From Bdellovibrio sp. SKB1291214 (GTDB lineage Bacteria; Bdellovibrionota; Bdellovibrionia; Bdellovibrionales; Bdellovibrionaceae), in contig NZ_CP106855.1 of the NCBI RefSeq assembly GCF_002209355.2, forward strand, positions 124,001 through 188,000: DNA of 64,000 nucleotides. The letters are read 5' to 3'. Of the stretch, positions 7,883 to 16,748 are shown in pieces. The notes beneath the pieces were generated by a model. The model saw only the letters and a list, made by a program, of their open reading frames with translations. It did no database searches and had not been told where the DNA came from. Each line of letters opens with the position of its first letter. Positions within the stretch are counted from its first letter, which is position 1. The position numbers were made by a program, and so were the translations under genes.

Positions 7883-9220
7883 ATGAACTTTATCGAATCA
7901 ACGCAAAAAACGTTTAATGCAATTGCTGATGCTGTTTTCGCAAAGATTAACGCGGGCGAAGAAGCGAATTTAAACCTGAACGCTGAAGACTCTGTCTTCA
8001 TTCGTATCAACAACAACAAAGTTCGTCAGAACACGCATGTTGAACAACGTACGATCAGCATGCAGTTTCAAAAAAACACTCGCACCGCTAAAATCACTTT
8101 TGATATCACGGGTGAGGCAGCTACGGACACCGCTCGTGCGCTTGAAATGCTTGAGATGGCTCGCAAAGAGTGCGCCCTTTTGCCAGAAGATCCCAAACAG
8201 GTTCCGATGCGCAACAACGGAACAAGCAGTAACTACGTCAAAGGCAGCTTACTGACTCACCAAGAGATGTTTGAAAAACTCACAGCCCCTGCCGCGGGCT
8301 CTGACCTTGCAGGTATCTACTGCGCGGGCCCTCGTGTTTCTGCAAATCGCAATTCTGCGGGACAAAATCATTTCTTCGCAACCGATTCGTTCTTTATCGA
8401 TTACTCTTTGTACCTAGGCGAAAAGGCTGTGAAAGGCACTTACGCAGGCACAGCTTGGAATCAAGAAGATTACGCCGCGAATTTGGCGCAGAATAAAAAT
8501 CAATTAAGGCTGATGGATCGTCCGAAAAAGGTTTTGCAACCCGGTCCGTATAAAGTGTACCTAGCTCCCGCTGCTGTTGCTGAGATGGCTGGCATGTTCT
8601 CGTGGAGCGCGATGAGCTATAGTGCTTACAAGCAGGGAAGCAGCCCATTGCAAAAGCTTGCGGATAAAGAAAAGTCTTTTTCTCCCCTTTTCTCGATGCG
8701 GGAAAATTTCTCGACAGGTCTTACTCCCCCTTTCAATTCATTGGGTGAAGTCTCCGCAGAGAAAGTTGAATTAATTAAAAACGGTGAATTGATCACGTTC
8801 TTGATTTCTTCTGGTACAGCCAAAGAATACGGAGTTGAGGGAAATTTAGCGAGTCCTAGCGAAGGTCCTCGTGCCCTAGAAATCATGCCGGGCACTTTGA
8901 CGAAGGAAAATATTTTGAAAGAGCTAGGAACAGGTGTTTACCTTTCTAACCTTCACTATTTGAATTGGTCGGATCGTCCCACAGCCCGTATCACGGGTAT
9001 GACTCGTTATGCATGCTTCTGGGTGGAAAACGGTGAGATCGTGGCACCCATAGCAGATATGCGCTGGGATGAGAGTTTGTTCGATGCCTTAGGTGAAAAC
9101 TTATTAGCAGTCACAAGTTTCCAAGACATTGATCCATCGGTTGATACATACAACAGCCGTGCATGGGGCGGAAAAAAACTGCCAGGGCTTTTGATCAAAG
9201 ATTTTAAATTTACTCTTTAG
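7883..9220 (+). CDS. tldE: TldE/PmbA-family protease subunit
   Basis: 445 residues from ATG 7883; an upstream in-frame TTG would overlap tldD and is not needed. Same PmbA/TldD fold as its neighbour but lacking the HExxxH motif, as expected for the non-catalytic half of the complex. Recognisable C-terminal family block: GLTPPFNSLGEVSAEKVELIKNGELITFLISSGTAKEYGVEGN and YLSNLHYLNWSDRPTARITGMTRYACFWVENGEIV. Directly downstream of tldD, with the DUF4286-like gene 12 bases behind. Confidence 0.88.
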   Translation: MNFIESTQKTFNAIADAVFAKINAGEEANLNLNAEDSVFIRINNNKVRQNTHVEQRTISMQFQKNTRTAKITFDITGEAATDTARALEMLEMARKECALLPEDPKQVPMRNNGTSSNYVKGSLLTHQEMFEKLTAPAAGSDLAGIYCAGPRVSANRNSAGQNHFFATDSFFIDYSLYLGEKAVKGTYAGTAWNQEDYAANLAQNKNQLRLMDRPKKVLQPGPYKVYLAPAAVAEMAGMFSWSAMSYSAYKQGSSPLQKLADKEKSFSPLFSMRENFSTGLTPPFNSLGEVSAEKVELIKNGELITFLISSGTAKEYGVEGNLASPSEGPRALEIMPGTLTKENILKELGTGVYLSNLHYLNWSDRPTARITGMTRYACFWVENGEIVAPIADMRWDESLFDALGENLLAVTSFQDIDPSVDTYNSRAWGGKKLPGLLIKDFKFTL

Positions 9221-9232
9221 GAGATTCACAAA

Positions 9233-9556
9233 ATGGTTACCTACATTCAGCAAACAACAGTTCAATTTGAAGTCTACGATGAGTACGTCGCGTGGCTTAA
9301 AAGTGACTACATCCCTAAAGCGTTGGAAATTCCAGGATTTATCAGTGCCGATCTTTGCCTTCGCAAAGGCGGTGCGATGGAATCTTCGGCAAAAGAACTT
9401 CGCATCGTTTTCAAAGTCGAGAGTGAAGACTCGATTAAGACGTATATTGCACAGCATGCGTTGCCACTGCGCGAAGCTGCGACTGAAAAATTCCCAGGCA
9501 GATTCTCGAACAATCGTGAAATCTGGCTCGACACCATTACTTTTATGTCAAAATAA
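9233..9556 (+). CDS. DUF4286-like small dimeric alpha/beta-barrel protein
   Basis: 107 residues, preceded by AGGAG. The pattern VTYIQQTTVQFEVYDEYVAWLKSDYIPKALEIPGFISADLC, ending in a second beta-alpha unit, matches the DUF4286/dimeric ferredoxin-like type (a short protein with YxxWLxxxHIPxxLxxPGF). Function unknown for the family; monooxygenase-like or stress-related roles are only guesses. Probably the last gene of the tldDE operon. Confidence 0.65.
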   Translation: MVTYIQQTTVQFEVYDEYVAWLKSDYIPKALEIPGFISADLCLRKGGAMESSAKELRIVFKVESEDSIKTYIAQHALPLREAATEKFPGRFSNNREIWLDTITFMSK

Positions 9557-9577
9557 CGGACAAATCTTTTAATTCCC

Positions 9578-9600
9578 GGACCACGGGTGTACAGTGGTCC
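9578..9600 (+). promoter_or_regulatory. perfect hairpin in leader of H1-like gene
   Basis: GGACCAC/GTGGTCC inverted repeat (7 bp, nine-base loop) 24 bases before the H1-like start codon. No T-run follows, so it is more likely an operator or leader structure than a terminator. Confidence 0.4.
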
Positions 9601-9624
9601 CGAAGCTCTTGAAAGGAGAAGATC

Positions 9625-10089
9625 ATGTCATCTGCATCATTTCAGAAAATTTTGAATAACCTCTCAAAGAACAAGAACGTACAAAGCCTTCTTGAAAATT
9701 TCCAAACTTTGAGTGACGAAATCAAAAAACGCGAAGGCGAACTTAAAGGTAAGTTCGACAAATCTAAAGACGAAAAAATCCAACAAGCGTGGGATAAATA
9801 CCAAGAAATCGTGAAAGTGCTTAGCGCTTCCGAAGAGAAACTTGAAAAAGAAGTTTCCAGCACGATCGCGAAAATCAAAAAGTCCGCGGACTCTCTTGAG
9901 AAAAACATCCAAGTAGCTAAGAAAAAAGCCATCATCCAAAAAGCAAAATTGGAAAAAGCTCTTTTCAAAAAAACGATGACTGCAAAAAAAGGCGCTGCAA
10001 AAACAGCTAAGAAAACAGCTGCAAAACGCCCAGCGAAAACGGCAAAAAAGGTCGTTCGCAAGGCTACAAAAAAGGCTACTCGCAAATAG
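9625..10089 (+). CDS. histone H1-like protein with lysine/alanine-rich tail
   Basis: 154 residues in two parts. Residues 1 to about 110 form a highly charged, probably coiled-coil helix (SLLENFQTLSDEIKKREGELKG, LEKEVSSTIAKIKKSADSLEKNI). From about 110 to 154 the chain is almost only Lys, Ala, Thr, Arg and Pro (TAKKGAAKTAKKTAAKRPAK) like eukaryotic H1 tails and the bacterial HctA/AlgP-type proteins. Expected to bind and compact DNA. Strong ribosome site (TGAAAGGAG) and its own terminator. In predatory bacteria such proteins could condense the attack-phase nucleoid, but this is inference. Confidence 0.78.
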   Translation: MSSASFQKILNNLSKNKNVQSLLENFQTLSDEIKKREGELKGKFDKSKDEKIQQAWDKYQEIVKVLSASEEKLEKEVSSTIAKIKKSADSLEKNIQVAKKKAIIQKAKLEKALFKKTMTAKKGAAKTAKKTAAKRPAKTAKKVVRKATKKATRK

Positions 10090-10104
10090 CCGTCTCACTT
10101 TGAA

Positions 10105-10145
10105 ACGGCAATGGGTCGGTTTGTTCCCTCATTGCCGTCTTTTTC
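10105..10145 (+). terminator. intrinsic terminator of the H1-like gene
   Basis: Nine-base stem ACGGCAATG/CATTGCCGT (10105-10113, 10130-10138) followed by CTTTTT. Confidence 0.85.
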
Positions 10146-10342
10146 AGCTTCAAGGAAACCTGAGTTTTCTCCCCATTTCTTGACCATTTCTTATTAGTTC
10201 GAGTTGGCGTACCCACAAACTGCTCCCCAAAAACATGACTATTTTTTAAATTTCATTCCCGCAATGGAGCTTAAGCCATTGATTTCCCTTACCGAAGAGT
10301 CCTAAGGAACGTTTTTTAACGACTTCTTAACAGGGACGTCTC

Positions 10343-13300
10343 ATGCGAATCGGTAAAAAAATAACAACCACTTTTGCGATACTGGTGCTCGGATTTATTG
10401 CATCCGTTGCGCAAGCTTCTCCGCAAAAACTCACATATCAAGGCCGCATTTTAAACTCTGCTGGTCAGCCACTTACTTACAACGACGTCTCTTTTAGATT
10501 CCAAATTACTTCAACAGATGGAACGTGTGTTCTTTATTACGAAGAACGCCAACACGTGAACATGCAAAACTCTGACGGTATTTTTGATATCGCAATCGGC
10601 GATGGAACTGTGATTTATGCGGCAGGTGGTGCAAACAAACTTTCTGATTCATTCACAAATGGAATTACATACAACTGCTATGGTGGCGGTACTTGGAATG
10701 CGTCTGCCACATCTGAACGCCTTTTAAAAGTGAGCTTTCATGATGGAACTGGTTGGCAAGCGATTGATCCTGCCAACACAATCCGTTCCGTGCCTTTTGC
10801 GATGTCTTCATATAGCGCACAAACGTTGGCTGATAAAACCATCAACGACCTTGTGTTGAAAGCAAGTTTAACTTCTTGTTCTGCGGGCCAAGCGCTTAGT
10901 TGGAACGGCACTACGTTTAGCTGTGTGGCAACTTCCACGGGTTCCATCACAGGTGTAACTGCTGGCAGCGGTCTTTCTGGCGGTGGTACCTCTGGCACTG
11001 TGACTGTATCGCTTGCAAACACGACAGTAACTGCAGGCACATATGGTTCCGGCACTTCAGTTCCCGTATTTACGGTTGATGCTCAAGGCCGTATCACAGG
11101 AGTAACGCCAACAACCATCACAGGTGCGGCACCAACTGGTTCTGCAAGCGGTGACTTAAGTGGTACTTATCCGGGACCGACAATCGCAAACAGCGCTGTG
11201 ACTTCAGGAAAAATTGCTGACGGTACCATCGTAGGCGCAGATTTAGATTTTACCGGCACTAACGTTGCTACTTCTGGTTTGGTAATTAAAGATTCAACGG
11301 GTAAATTCGCAAACTTTGCTTGTTCAACCGTGGGCCACGTCGCTACGTGGACTGTAGTCGGTTGGGCCTGCCAAGCTCCCTCAAACACGGACCCTACGAA
11401 ATTGCCGCTGGCCGGTGGTACGATGGCTGGCGCTATTGATATGGACAGCAACAATGTCACTAATCTTGGCTATATGACAATGTCAGCAGGTAAAAGCCTG
11501 CACGTTTCTAACAATGCTTCAGATCCAAGCTTAGTAGCCGCAGATAAAGGTAAAATCTGGTTTAACTCGACATCGAACGAGTTGAAATACTGGAACGGAA
11601 CATCGGCGGTTGCAGTTGGTTCTTCAGGTTCTGGGATCACGACATTAACTGGTGACGTCACCGCTACGGGCCCAGGCTCGGCGGCCGCGACGATTGCTTC
11701 CGGTGCCGTGACCAGTTCAAAAATTGCCTCTGGTACTATCTTGGGTTCGAATATGGACTTCACTGGTACGAACGCAAGTACGGCCAATTTGGTTATCAAA
11801 GACTCGACAGGCAAATTCGCAAATTTCGGGTGCTCCACAAACGGTCACGTTGCGACTTGGTCTGCATCGGGCTGGTCATGTGCCGCTCCGTCTCCCCTCC
11901 TTCCTACTCTTAATGATGGCACTATGTGGATCGGAAATAGTTCCAACGTAGCGACAGCTGTGACAATGTCTGGTGATGCTACAATCACGAACGCAGGCGT
12001 ATTGTCTTTGAAAAATACAGGCACTGCAGGCACATATTATAAAGTTACAACGGATGCTCAAGGCCGCGTAAGTTCTGGTACAGCATCATTAGCTGCCTCA
12101 GATATTCCGAACCTTGATTGGTCAAAAATCACAACGGGTACACCAACGACAGCGGCGGGTTACGGTATCACTGATGCGTTTGTAAGAGGTGGTAACTCTT
12201 TTGGTGCCGCAGCTTCCATTGGTACAAACGACAGTAATCAATTAACGATTAAAACAAATAATACTGATCGCATAACGATCGACGCTGCAGGTAACGTAGG
12301 TATTGGTGGGGCTCCAGCTTATAAAGCTCATATCAGAAACGGCGTCCTTGCAGTTAAAGGTGACACCGGTTCATCGAATGCTCCGTCGACGGAATCCGTT
12401 GCTTCCTTCGACAGAGAAGCTGTCGGTGGTGTCGGCGTGAATATGTACACGATGAATGCGCAACCTGCGACATTCTATTTCGGTAACACCTCTTCACCAC
12501 AACAAGGTTCTATCAGATATCAGGTTGATGCTTCAACGCCCGCGAACCAGTACATGGCTTTCAGAGTGAATTCTGGAGAAAAAGTTCGCATCGATTCAGA
12601 TGGTGACGTCGGCATTGGTGTGACGAATCCAGCCTACAAATTAGATATTGCCGGTGACGTGAACATCACAGGTAACTTTAAAATCAACGGTACAAATATC
12701 TCGACAGGTGGCGGTACTATCACGGCATTAACTGGTGACGTCACTGCAAGTGGTACGGGTTCAGTCGCAGCGACAATTGCCAACAGTGCTGTGACAAATG
12801 CCAAAATGGCCAATATGGCGGCAAATACTTTAAAAGGTAATAACACGGGTTCTGCTGCCGCTCCGACGGACATCACGATTGCAAGTTTACAAGGCACAAC
12901 AGCGACGACGTTTGCGGCAGGTAATGACTCTCGCATTACGGGCGCCTTACAAAGTGGTGCGACGGCTGGTGGTGATCTGACAGGTACTTATCCAAATCCG
13001 ACGGTTGCAACAGGTGCAATCACCTCTGCAAAAATCCTGGATGGCACCATCGTTGGCGGCGATATGGATTTCACAGGCACAAACGCCGGTACGGCAAATC
13101 TTGTGATCAAAGATTCTTCTGGTAAATTTGCAAACCTAGGATGTTCTTCAGCGGGCGATGTTGCAACTTGGACTGTTTCCGGTTGGGCTTGCGTGACACC
13201 TTCCCCACTGCTGCCTTCGTTAGCTGATGGCAAAATCTGGGTTGGTAATGGATCAAATGCTGCGACGGCGGTGACGATGAGTGGTGATGCGACGATTTCA

Positions 13301-14992
13301 AATGCGGGCGCATTAACATTAGCGACTGTTGCAACGGCAGGTACTTATACGAAAGTTACTATCGATGCCAAGGGACGTGTGACGACAGGAGCAAACTTAG
13401 CCTCTTCAGATGTCACAACGGCTTTAACCTACACTCCAGTGAATAAGGCTGGCGATGTGATGACGGGCTCTTTAGGTTTAGGTAATTATACCGACTCGAC
13501 GGAAGCCACTTTAATCACAGGTTGGGGCGCTTCAGACAAAGGTAAAACTTGGTTCAACACGACGTCGAATGTTGTGAAGTACTGGGATGGTTCTGCTGCT
13601 AAAGTGGTAGGTTCAGTGGGTGCAAGTATCGTTTCTTTAAACGGCTTGACGGGTTCGACTCAAACCTTCGCCACTCCAGGGACTTCGGGTACGGCACCCG
13701 CTTGGTCGTCATCAGGTACTGCTCACACGCTAAATATCCCGATGGCTTCTGCGGCTTCTGTGACAGCGGGTCTTATCAGCAAAACTGATTACGACACTTT
13801 CAACGCCAAGCAAGCAGCTGGTAACTATATCACGGCGTTAACGGGCGATGTCACTGCTTCAGGTGCTGGTTCAGCTGCCGCAACTATCGCTGCGGGAGCA
13901 GTGACGACATCGAAAATTGCAAGCGGTACGATCCTTGGGACCAATATGAATTTCACGGGCGTGAATACAGCGACGTCAAATATGGTCATTAAGGATTCCA
14001 CAGGCAAATTCTACGATTTCGGATGTTCTACCGCGGGTCATGTTGCCACTTGGACTGTCTCTGGTTGGGCATGTCAGGCAGTCACTGTGACGGCTTCAAG
14101 TTTTGGAACACAAACTCAAAAAACATTCTTAGCAGCTCCCACTGGTGCGGACGGTGCGACTTCGTTTAGAACGATCGCCTCAACTGACTTGCCATCTTCA
14201 GTTTATTTAAACGGCGGTAACTCATTCGGTGCTGCTGCAACAATAGGTACTGCTGACGCCAATTCATTAACAATTAATACTAACGGCAGTGCTCGAATGA
14301 CTTTCCTTTCAAACGGTAAAATCGGTATCGGCCAAACGACTCCGACTTATGCTTTGGAAGTAAACGGTTCTGGCTCGGCCGGTGACTATACGACAGCACC
14401 CATTAGCACTGACGGTAACTTGCGCATGGGTGGTTTCGACTATTCCTCAGCACAAGGCCGTGGTGTCTTGATGGCAAAAGTTTACGACAGTACGAATGCA
14501 CACAAAGGTTACATCTACTTTGGCACTCCGAGTGGTAATGGTGTTGCCGTTCAAATGAGAACTGCGGACCAATCCATGTCGACAAGTATTCAATTGATCA
14601 ACTCTGACGGTCGCTTAAGCTTCCAAACTGGCGGCACAGAAAGAATGTCTATTGCCAACGCAGGTACAATCACGACTAAATATGCGGTCGCTGGTACGCC
14701 CACAACTGTTGCTGCTGCGGCGGTTGACCTTTCAACAAGCAATACTCACACATTGGCATCAGTTGGTGGCTCGACAATCACATTGTCCAACATGGCGAAT
14801 GGTGGTCACTATACTTTGGTGATTACAGACACAACGTCGCGCACATACACATTCTCAGGTTGTAACTCCACGAAATTCTCGCCTTCAAATCAGGCAACAG
14901 TTTCAGGAACTCCTTCAATCTATTCCATCATCACGATTTACAATGGTTCCACTTACGACTGTTACGTGACTTGGTCGACAGGATATAACTAA
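10343..14992 (+). CDS. giant secreted repetitive fibre protein (tail-fibre/adhesin-like)
   Basis: 1549 residues. Signal peptide 1-25 (ending VAQA), then an N-terminal domain (about 26-165; SPQKLTYQGRILNSAGQPL, VPFAMSSYSA) also seen at the base of other bacterial fibre proteins. The shaft has repeats of about 78 residues: full copies start near 270, 437, 877 and 1168, a degenerate one near 798. Each runs GD-L/V-T..., AVTxxKIxxGTIxGxxMDFTGTN, VIKDSTGKFANFGCS, HVATW, GWxC. Two phage-fibre-like modules (GGNSFGAAA...IGT...LTI.TN, then GNVGIG or GKIGIG) lie near 615-650 and 1290-1335. The C-terminal 100 residues form a distinct tip with two Cys. No intramolecular chaperone is visible. Resembles the mosaic trimeric fibres described in Bdellovibrio; prey-binding role inferred. 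Confidence 0.8.
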   Translation: MRIGKKITTTFAILVLGFIASVAQASPQKLTYQGRILNSAGQPLTYNDVSFRFQITSTDGTCVLYYEERQHVNMQNSDGIFDIAIGDGTVIYAAGGANKLSDSFTNGITYNCYGGGTWNASATSERLLKVSFHDGTGWQAIDPANTIRSVPFAMSSYSAQTLADKTINDLVLKASLTSCSAGQALSWNGTTFSCVATSTGSITGVTAGSGLSGGGTSGTVTVSLANTTVTAGTYGSGTSVPVFTVDAQGRITGVTPTTITGAAPTGSASGDLSGTYPGPTIANSAVTSGKIADGTIVGADLDFTGTNVATSGLVIKDSTGKFANFACSTVGHVATWTVVGWACQAPSNTDPTKLPLAGGTMAGAIDMDSNNVTNLGYMTMSAGKSLHVSNNASDPSLVAADKGKIWFNSTSNELKYWNGTSAVAVGSSGSGITTLTGDVTATGPGSAAATIASGAVTSSKIASGTILGSNMDFTGTNASTANLVIKDSTGKFANFGCSTNGHVATWSASGWSCAAPSPLLPTLNDGTMWIGNSSNVATAVTMSGDATITNAGVLSLKNTGTAGTYYKVTTDAQGRVSSGTASLAASDIPNLDWSKITTGTPTTAAGYGITDAFVRGGNSFGAAASIGTNDSNQLTIKTNNTDRITIDAAGNVGIGGAPAYKAHIRNGVLAVKGDTGSSNAPSTESVASFDREAVGGVGVNMYTMNAQPATFYFGNTSSPQQGSIRYQVDASTPANQYMAFRVNSGEKVRIDSDGDVGIGVTNPAYKLDIAGDVNITGNFKINGTNISTGGGTITALTGDVTASGTGSVAATIANSAVTNAKMANMAANTLKGNNTGSAAAPTDITIASLQGTTATTFAAGNDSRITGALQSGATAGGDLTGTYPNPTVATGAITSAKILDGTIVGGDMDFTGTNAGTANLVIKDSSGKFANLGCSSAGDVATWTVSGWACVTPSPLLPSLADGKIWVGNGSNAATAVTMSGDATISNAGALTLATVATAGTYTKVTIDAKGRVTTGANLASSDVTTALTYTPVNKAGDVMTGSLGLGNYTDSTEATLITGWGASDKGKTWFNTTSNVVKYWDGSAAKVVGSVGASIVSLNGLTGSTQTFATPGTSGTAPAWSSSGTAHTLNIPMASAASVTAGLISKTDYDTFNAKQAAGNYITALTGDVTASGAGSAAATIAAGAVTTSKIASGTILGTNMNFTGVNTATSNMVIKDSTGKFYDFGCSTAGHVATWTVSGWACQAVTVTASSFGTQTQKTFLAAPTGADGATSFRTIASTDLPSSVYLNGGNSFGAAATIGTADANSLTINTNGSARMTFLSNGKIGIGQTTPTYALEVNGSGSAGDYTTAPISTDGNLRMGGFDYSSAQGRGVLMAKVYDSTNAHKGYIYFGTPSGNGVAVQMRTADQSMSTSIQLINSDGRLSFQTGGTERMSIANAGTITTKYAVAGTPTTVAAAAVDLSTSNTHTLASVGGSTITLSNMANGGHYTLVITDTTSRTYTFSGCNSTKFSPSNQATVSGTPSIYSIITIYNGSTYDCYVTWSTGYN
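11150..14085 (+). repeat. in-frame tandem-type repeats inside the fibre gene
   Basis: About 235-base coding repeats begin at 11150, 11651, 12971 and 13844, with a partial unit at 12734. They are diverged at the DNA level but keep phase and protein motif, so they reflect protein-repeat expansion, not a CRISPR or transposon. Confidence 0.75.
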
Positions 14993-14994
14993 TC

Positions 14995-15948
14995 ATGAAT
15001 AAAACCATCGGCTCAATCATGATGATTTTGCTTTCTGTGTCTGAGTTAGCTCTGGCACAGATTCCTGGCACGCAGACGGGATTGCCTTCGGCGCATAATA
15101 GCCAAGAATGCAAAAGCCCTGACCGTGCCGCATGGATGCCTAAAGCAAACAATGTGAAAGCTTTATGGCACATGGATGGTACCGCCGGCACGATCGCCAA
15201 CGGTGCATCGATCGCATCTGGATTTTCCGGAGGCCCTGCTGCGGCAGCGACAATCTCTGGGAATACCCTGTCTTACGCCACCTCGACAATTGCAAATTTT
15301 CGGCAGGCGATTACGGCAACAGGCGCCACAGCAACAGATACGATTTCGTTAACAAACTCTGCGACAGATGTCTCAGCAGGCACTTGGAGCTTCTGGGTAA
15401 AAATGGCGATACCCTCCTCTGGGCAACAACGTTTGTTTTATAAAAGTGATAACAACAGCGGAGCAGGTTATTTGGCTGCCATTTATTCTGACGGTACACT
15501 TGAATTCGTCAAAGTAAAATCAAGCAGCAATATGAAGCTGCAAACGTGCAAGCTAAACTCTACTTATTTCGCAAATACCTGGCGTCATATCGTTATAACG
15601 TGGGATGGAACGACGACTTACACGGCTGACAACGTGACCAATCAAACTGGCGTTAAAATGTATATCGATGGCGTGGAACTGACGAATCCTGGAGCTGCCG
15701 ACACAACTCGTTTTACAGGGACATGTTCAAATACGGGCAACTACGGTGGTTACGCTTACGCTCAGCCGGGATCAGGTACCGCCGGTGCCGATACTGGACT
15801 TCCTTTATTCTTAATGGGCATCAATGCCTCTTACACCAGTCCAACCGCCACGGCTTTTACGGGCAGTATGGACGAGTTCATGATCTGGAATGTGGCTTTA
15901 TCGGCAGCTGAAGTTGCTGCGGTCTACAAACATCAAAAGTGCAATTAG
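14995..15948 (+). CDS. secreted LamG/concanavalin-A-like lectin-fold protein
   Basis: 317 residues, ATG two bases after the fibre stop, so co-translated with it. Signal peptide 1-22 (ending LALAQ). From about 50 the pattern of a LamG/pentraxin jelly-roll is visible: VKALWHMDGTAGT, GTWSFWVKMA, WRHIVITWDGTTT, VKMYIDGVELTNPG and the closing FTGSMDEFMIWNVALSAAEVAAVYKHQ. These domains bind glycans or other surface ligands, often with calcium. Likely a partner or tip factor of the fibre, or a separate adhesin secreted with it. Confidence 0.82.
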   Translation: MNKTIGSIMMILLSVSELALAQIPGTQTGLPSAHNSQECKSPDRAAWMPKANNVKALWHMDGTAGTIANGASIASGFSGGPAAAATISGNTLSYATSTIANFRQAITATGATATDTISLTNSATDVSAGTWSFWVKMAIPSSGQQRLFYKSDNNSGAGYLAAIYSDGTLEFVKVKSSSNMKLQTCKLNSTYFANTWRHIVITWDGTTTYTADNVTNQTGVKMYIDGVELTNPGAADTTRFTGTCSNTGNYGGYAYAQPGSGTAGADTGLPLFLMGINASYTSPTATAFTGSMDEFMIWNVALSAAEVAAVYKHQKCN

Positions 15949-16015
15949 ACTTTGGATGGTCCTGACGCCCTCGTTATTGAAAAGATCCAGTTCCTTTTAG
16001 TATGATCAAGCCTGA

Positions 16016-16675
16016 ATGAAACTTTTTAAGTTCCTTGCGAAATACACTCTGATTTTCGCTGTGGTAAGTATTGTCACAGTCTTCACTGCCATTGGTGGTG
16101 CGACTTACTATGTTTTGAATCACATTCACGAAGAAAATGAAAACAATCACAACCTGCATGAAGTGATGAAAATTGGCGAAGGCTATATTGACGAACTTCA
16201 ATCTTTCGAAGGCCTGCAAAAGATGCTGCAGAATAAGAAAATGCCTCCTTTTTGTAAAACCATCTGCAATCCCAGTTCGCTCAATCAGGACATGCTTTTA
16301 ACCGAGCGCACTCAGTACTTAACGCAGTTTTATAAGGCAACTGGCCCCCAAGCCCTGCAAGATCCTTTGTTCCGCTTTAAACTTGAGCAAATGGGCTCGG
16401 TTGCCAAAGCCGTCCCTGACTCCGTCCGTGGTGTGATCAAAGACGTTTTGGACAAAGATGGGATAAAATCAAAAAACAAGGTGTTACTGGCTTTGAAAGT
16501 CGAAACGACCCTGTTAACAGAGCTTCCAACCCTTTCAGAACGTCTGGAATCGTTTAAAGCGGACTCAGAGCGCCTAGATTTGGCCCGGACTTGGATCAAA
16601 GCCTGCCAGTCGGGAGCGAACTCTAAGAAAATCATGACGGAGTGTCAGGCAGAGTTTGATACTGCCTCGCATTAG
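16016..16675 (+). CDS. single-pass membrane protein of unknown function
   Basis: 219 residues. One N-terminal membrane helix (about 10-34, LIFAVVSIVTVFTAIGGATYYVL) and an otherwise soluble, helical periplasmic-side part with four Cys (CKTIC pair near 80, and two near the C-terminus at ACQSGANS and TECQ) that could form disulphides. No recognisable domain. Weak ribosome site. It lies alone between the fibre operon and gcvP. Confidence 0.6.
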   Translation: MKLFKFLAKYTLIFAVVSIVTVFTAIGGATYYVLNHIHEENENNHNLHEVMKIGEGYIDELQSFEGLQKMLQNKKMPPFCKTICNPSSLNQDMLLTERTQYLTQFYKATGPQALQDPLFRFKLEQMGSVAKAVPDSVRGVIKDVLDKDGIKSKNKVLLALKVETTLLTELPTLSERLESFKADSERLDLARTWIKACQSGANSKKIMTECQAEFDTASH

Positions 16676-16748
16676 CCTAGTCGCTTCCCCTACAAAGCTT
16701 TAATAGAATTCCCCAGTATGCTAGGCTGCTTGGCGTATTGAGGTGCAT

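Noticed and set aside
9642-10098. Long antisense frames opposite the H1-like gene
   Set aside because: They are the antisense shadow of the low-complexity Lys/Ala coding region (Phe/Ala/Val-rich nonsense).
11150-14085. Possible CRISPR-like repeat array
   Set aside because: Repeats are about 235 bases, diverged, in frame and spaced irregularly inside a coding sequence.
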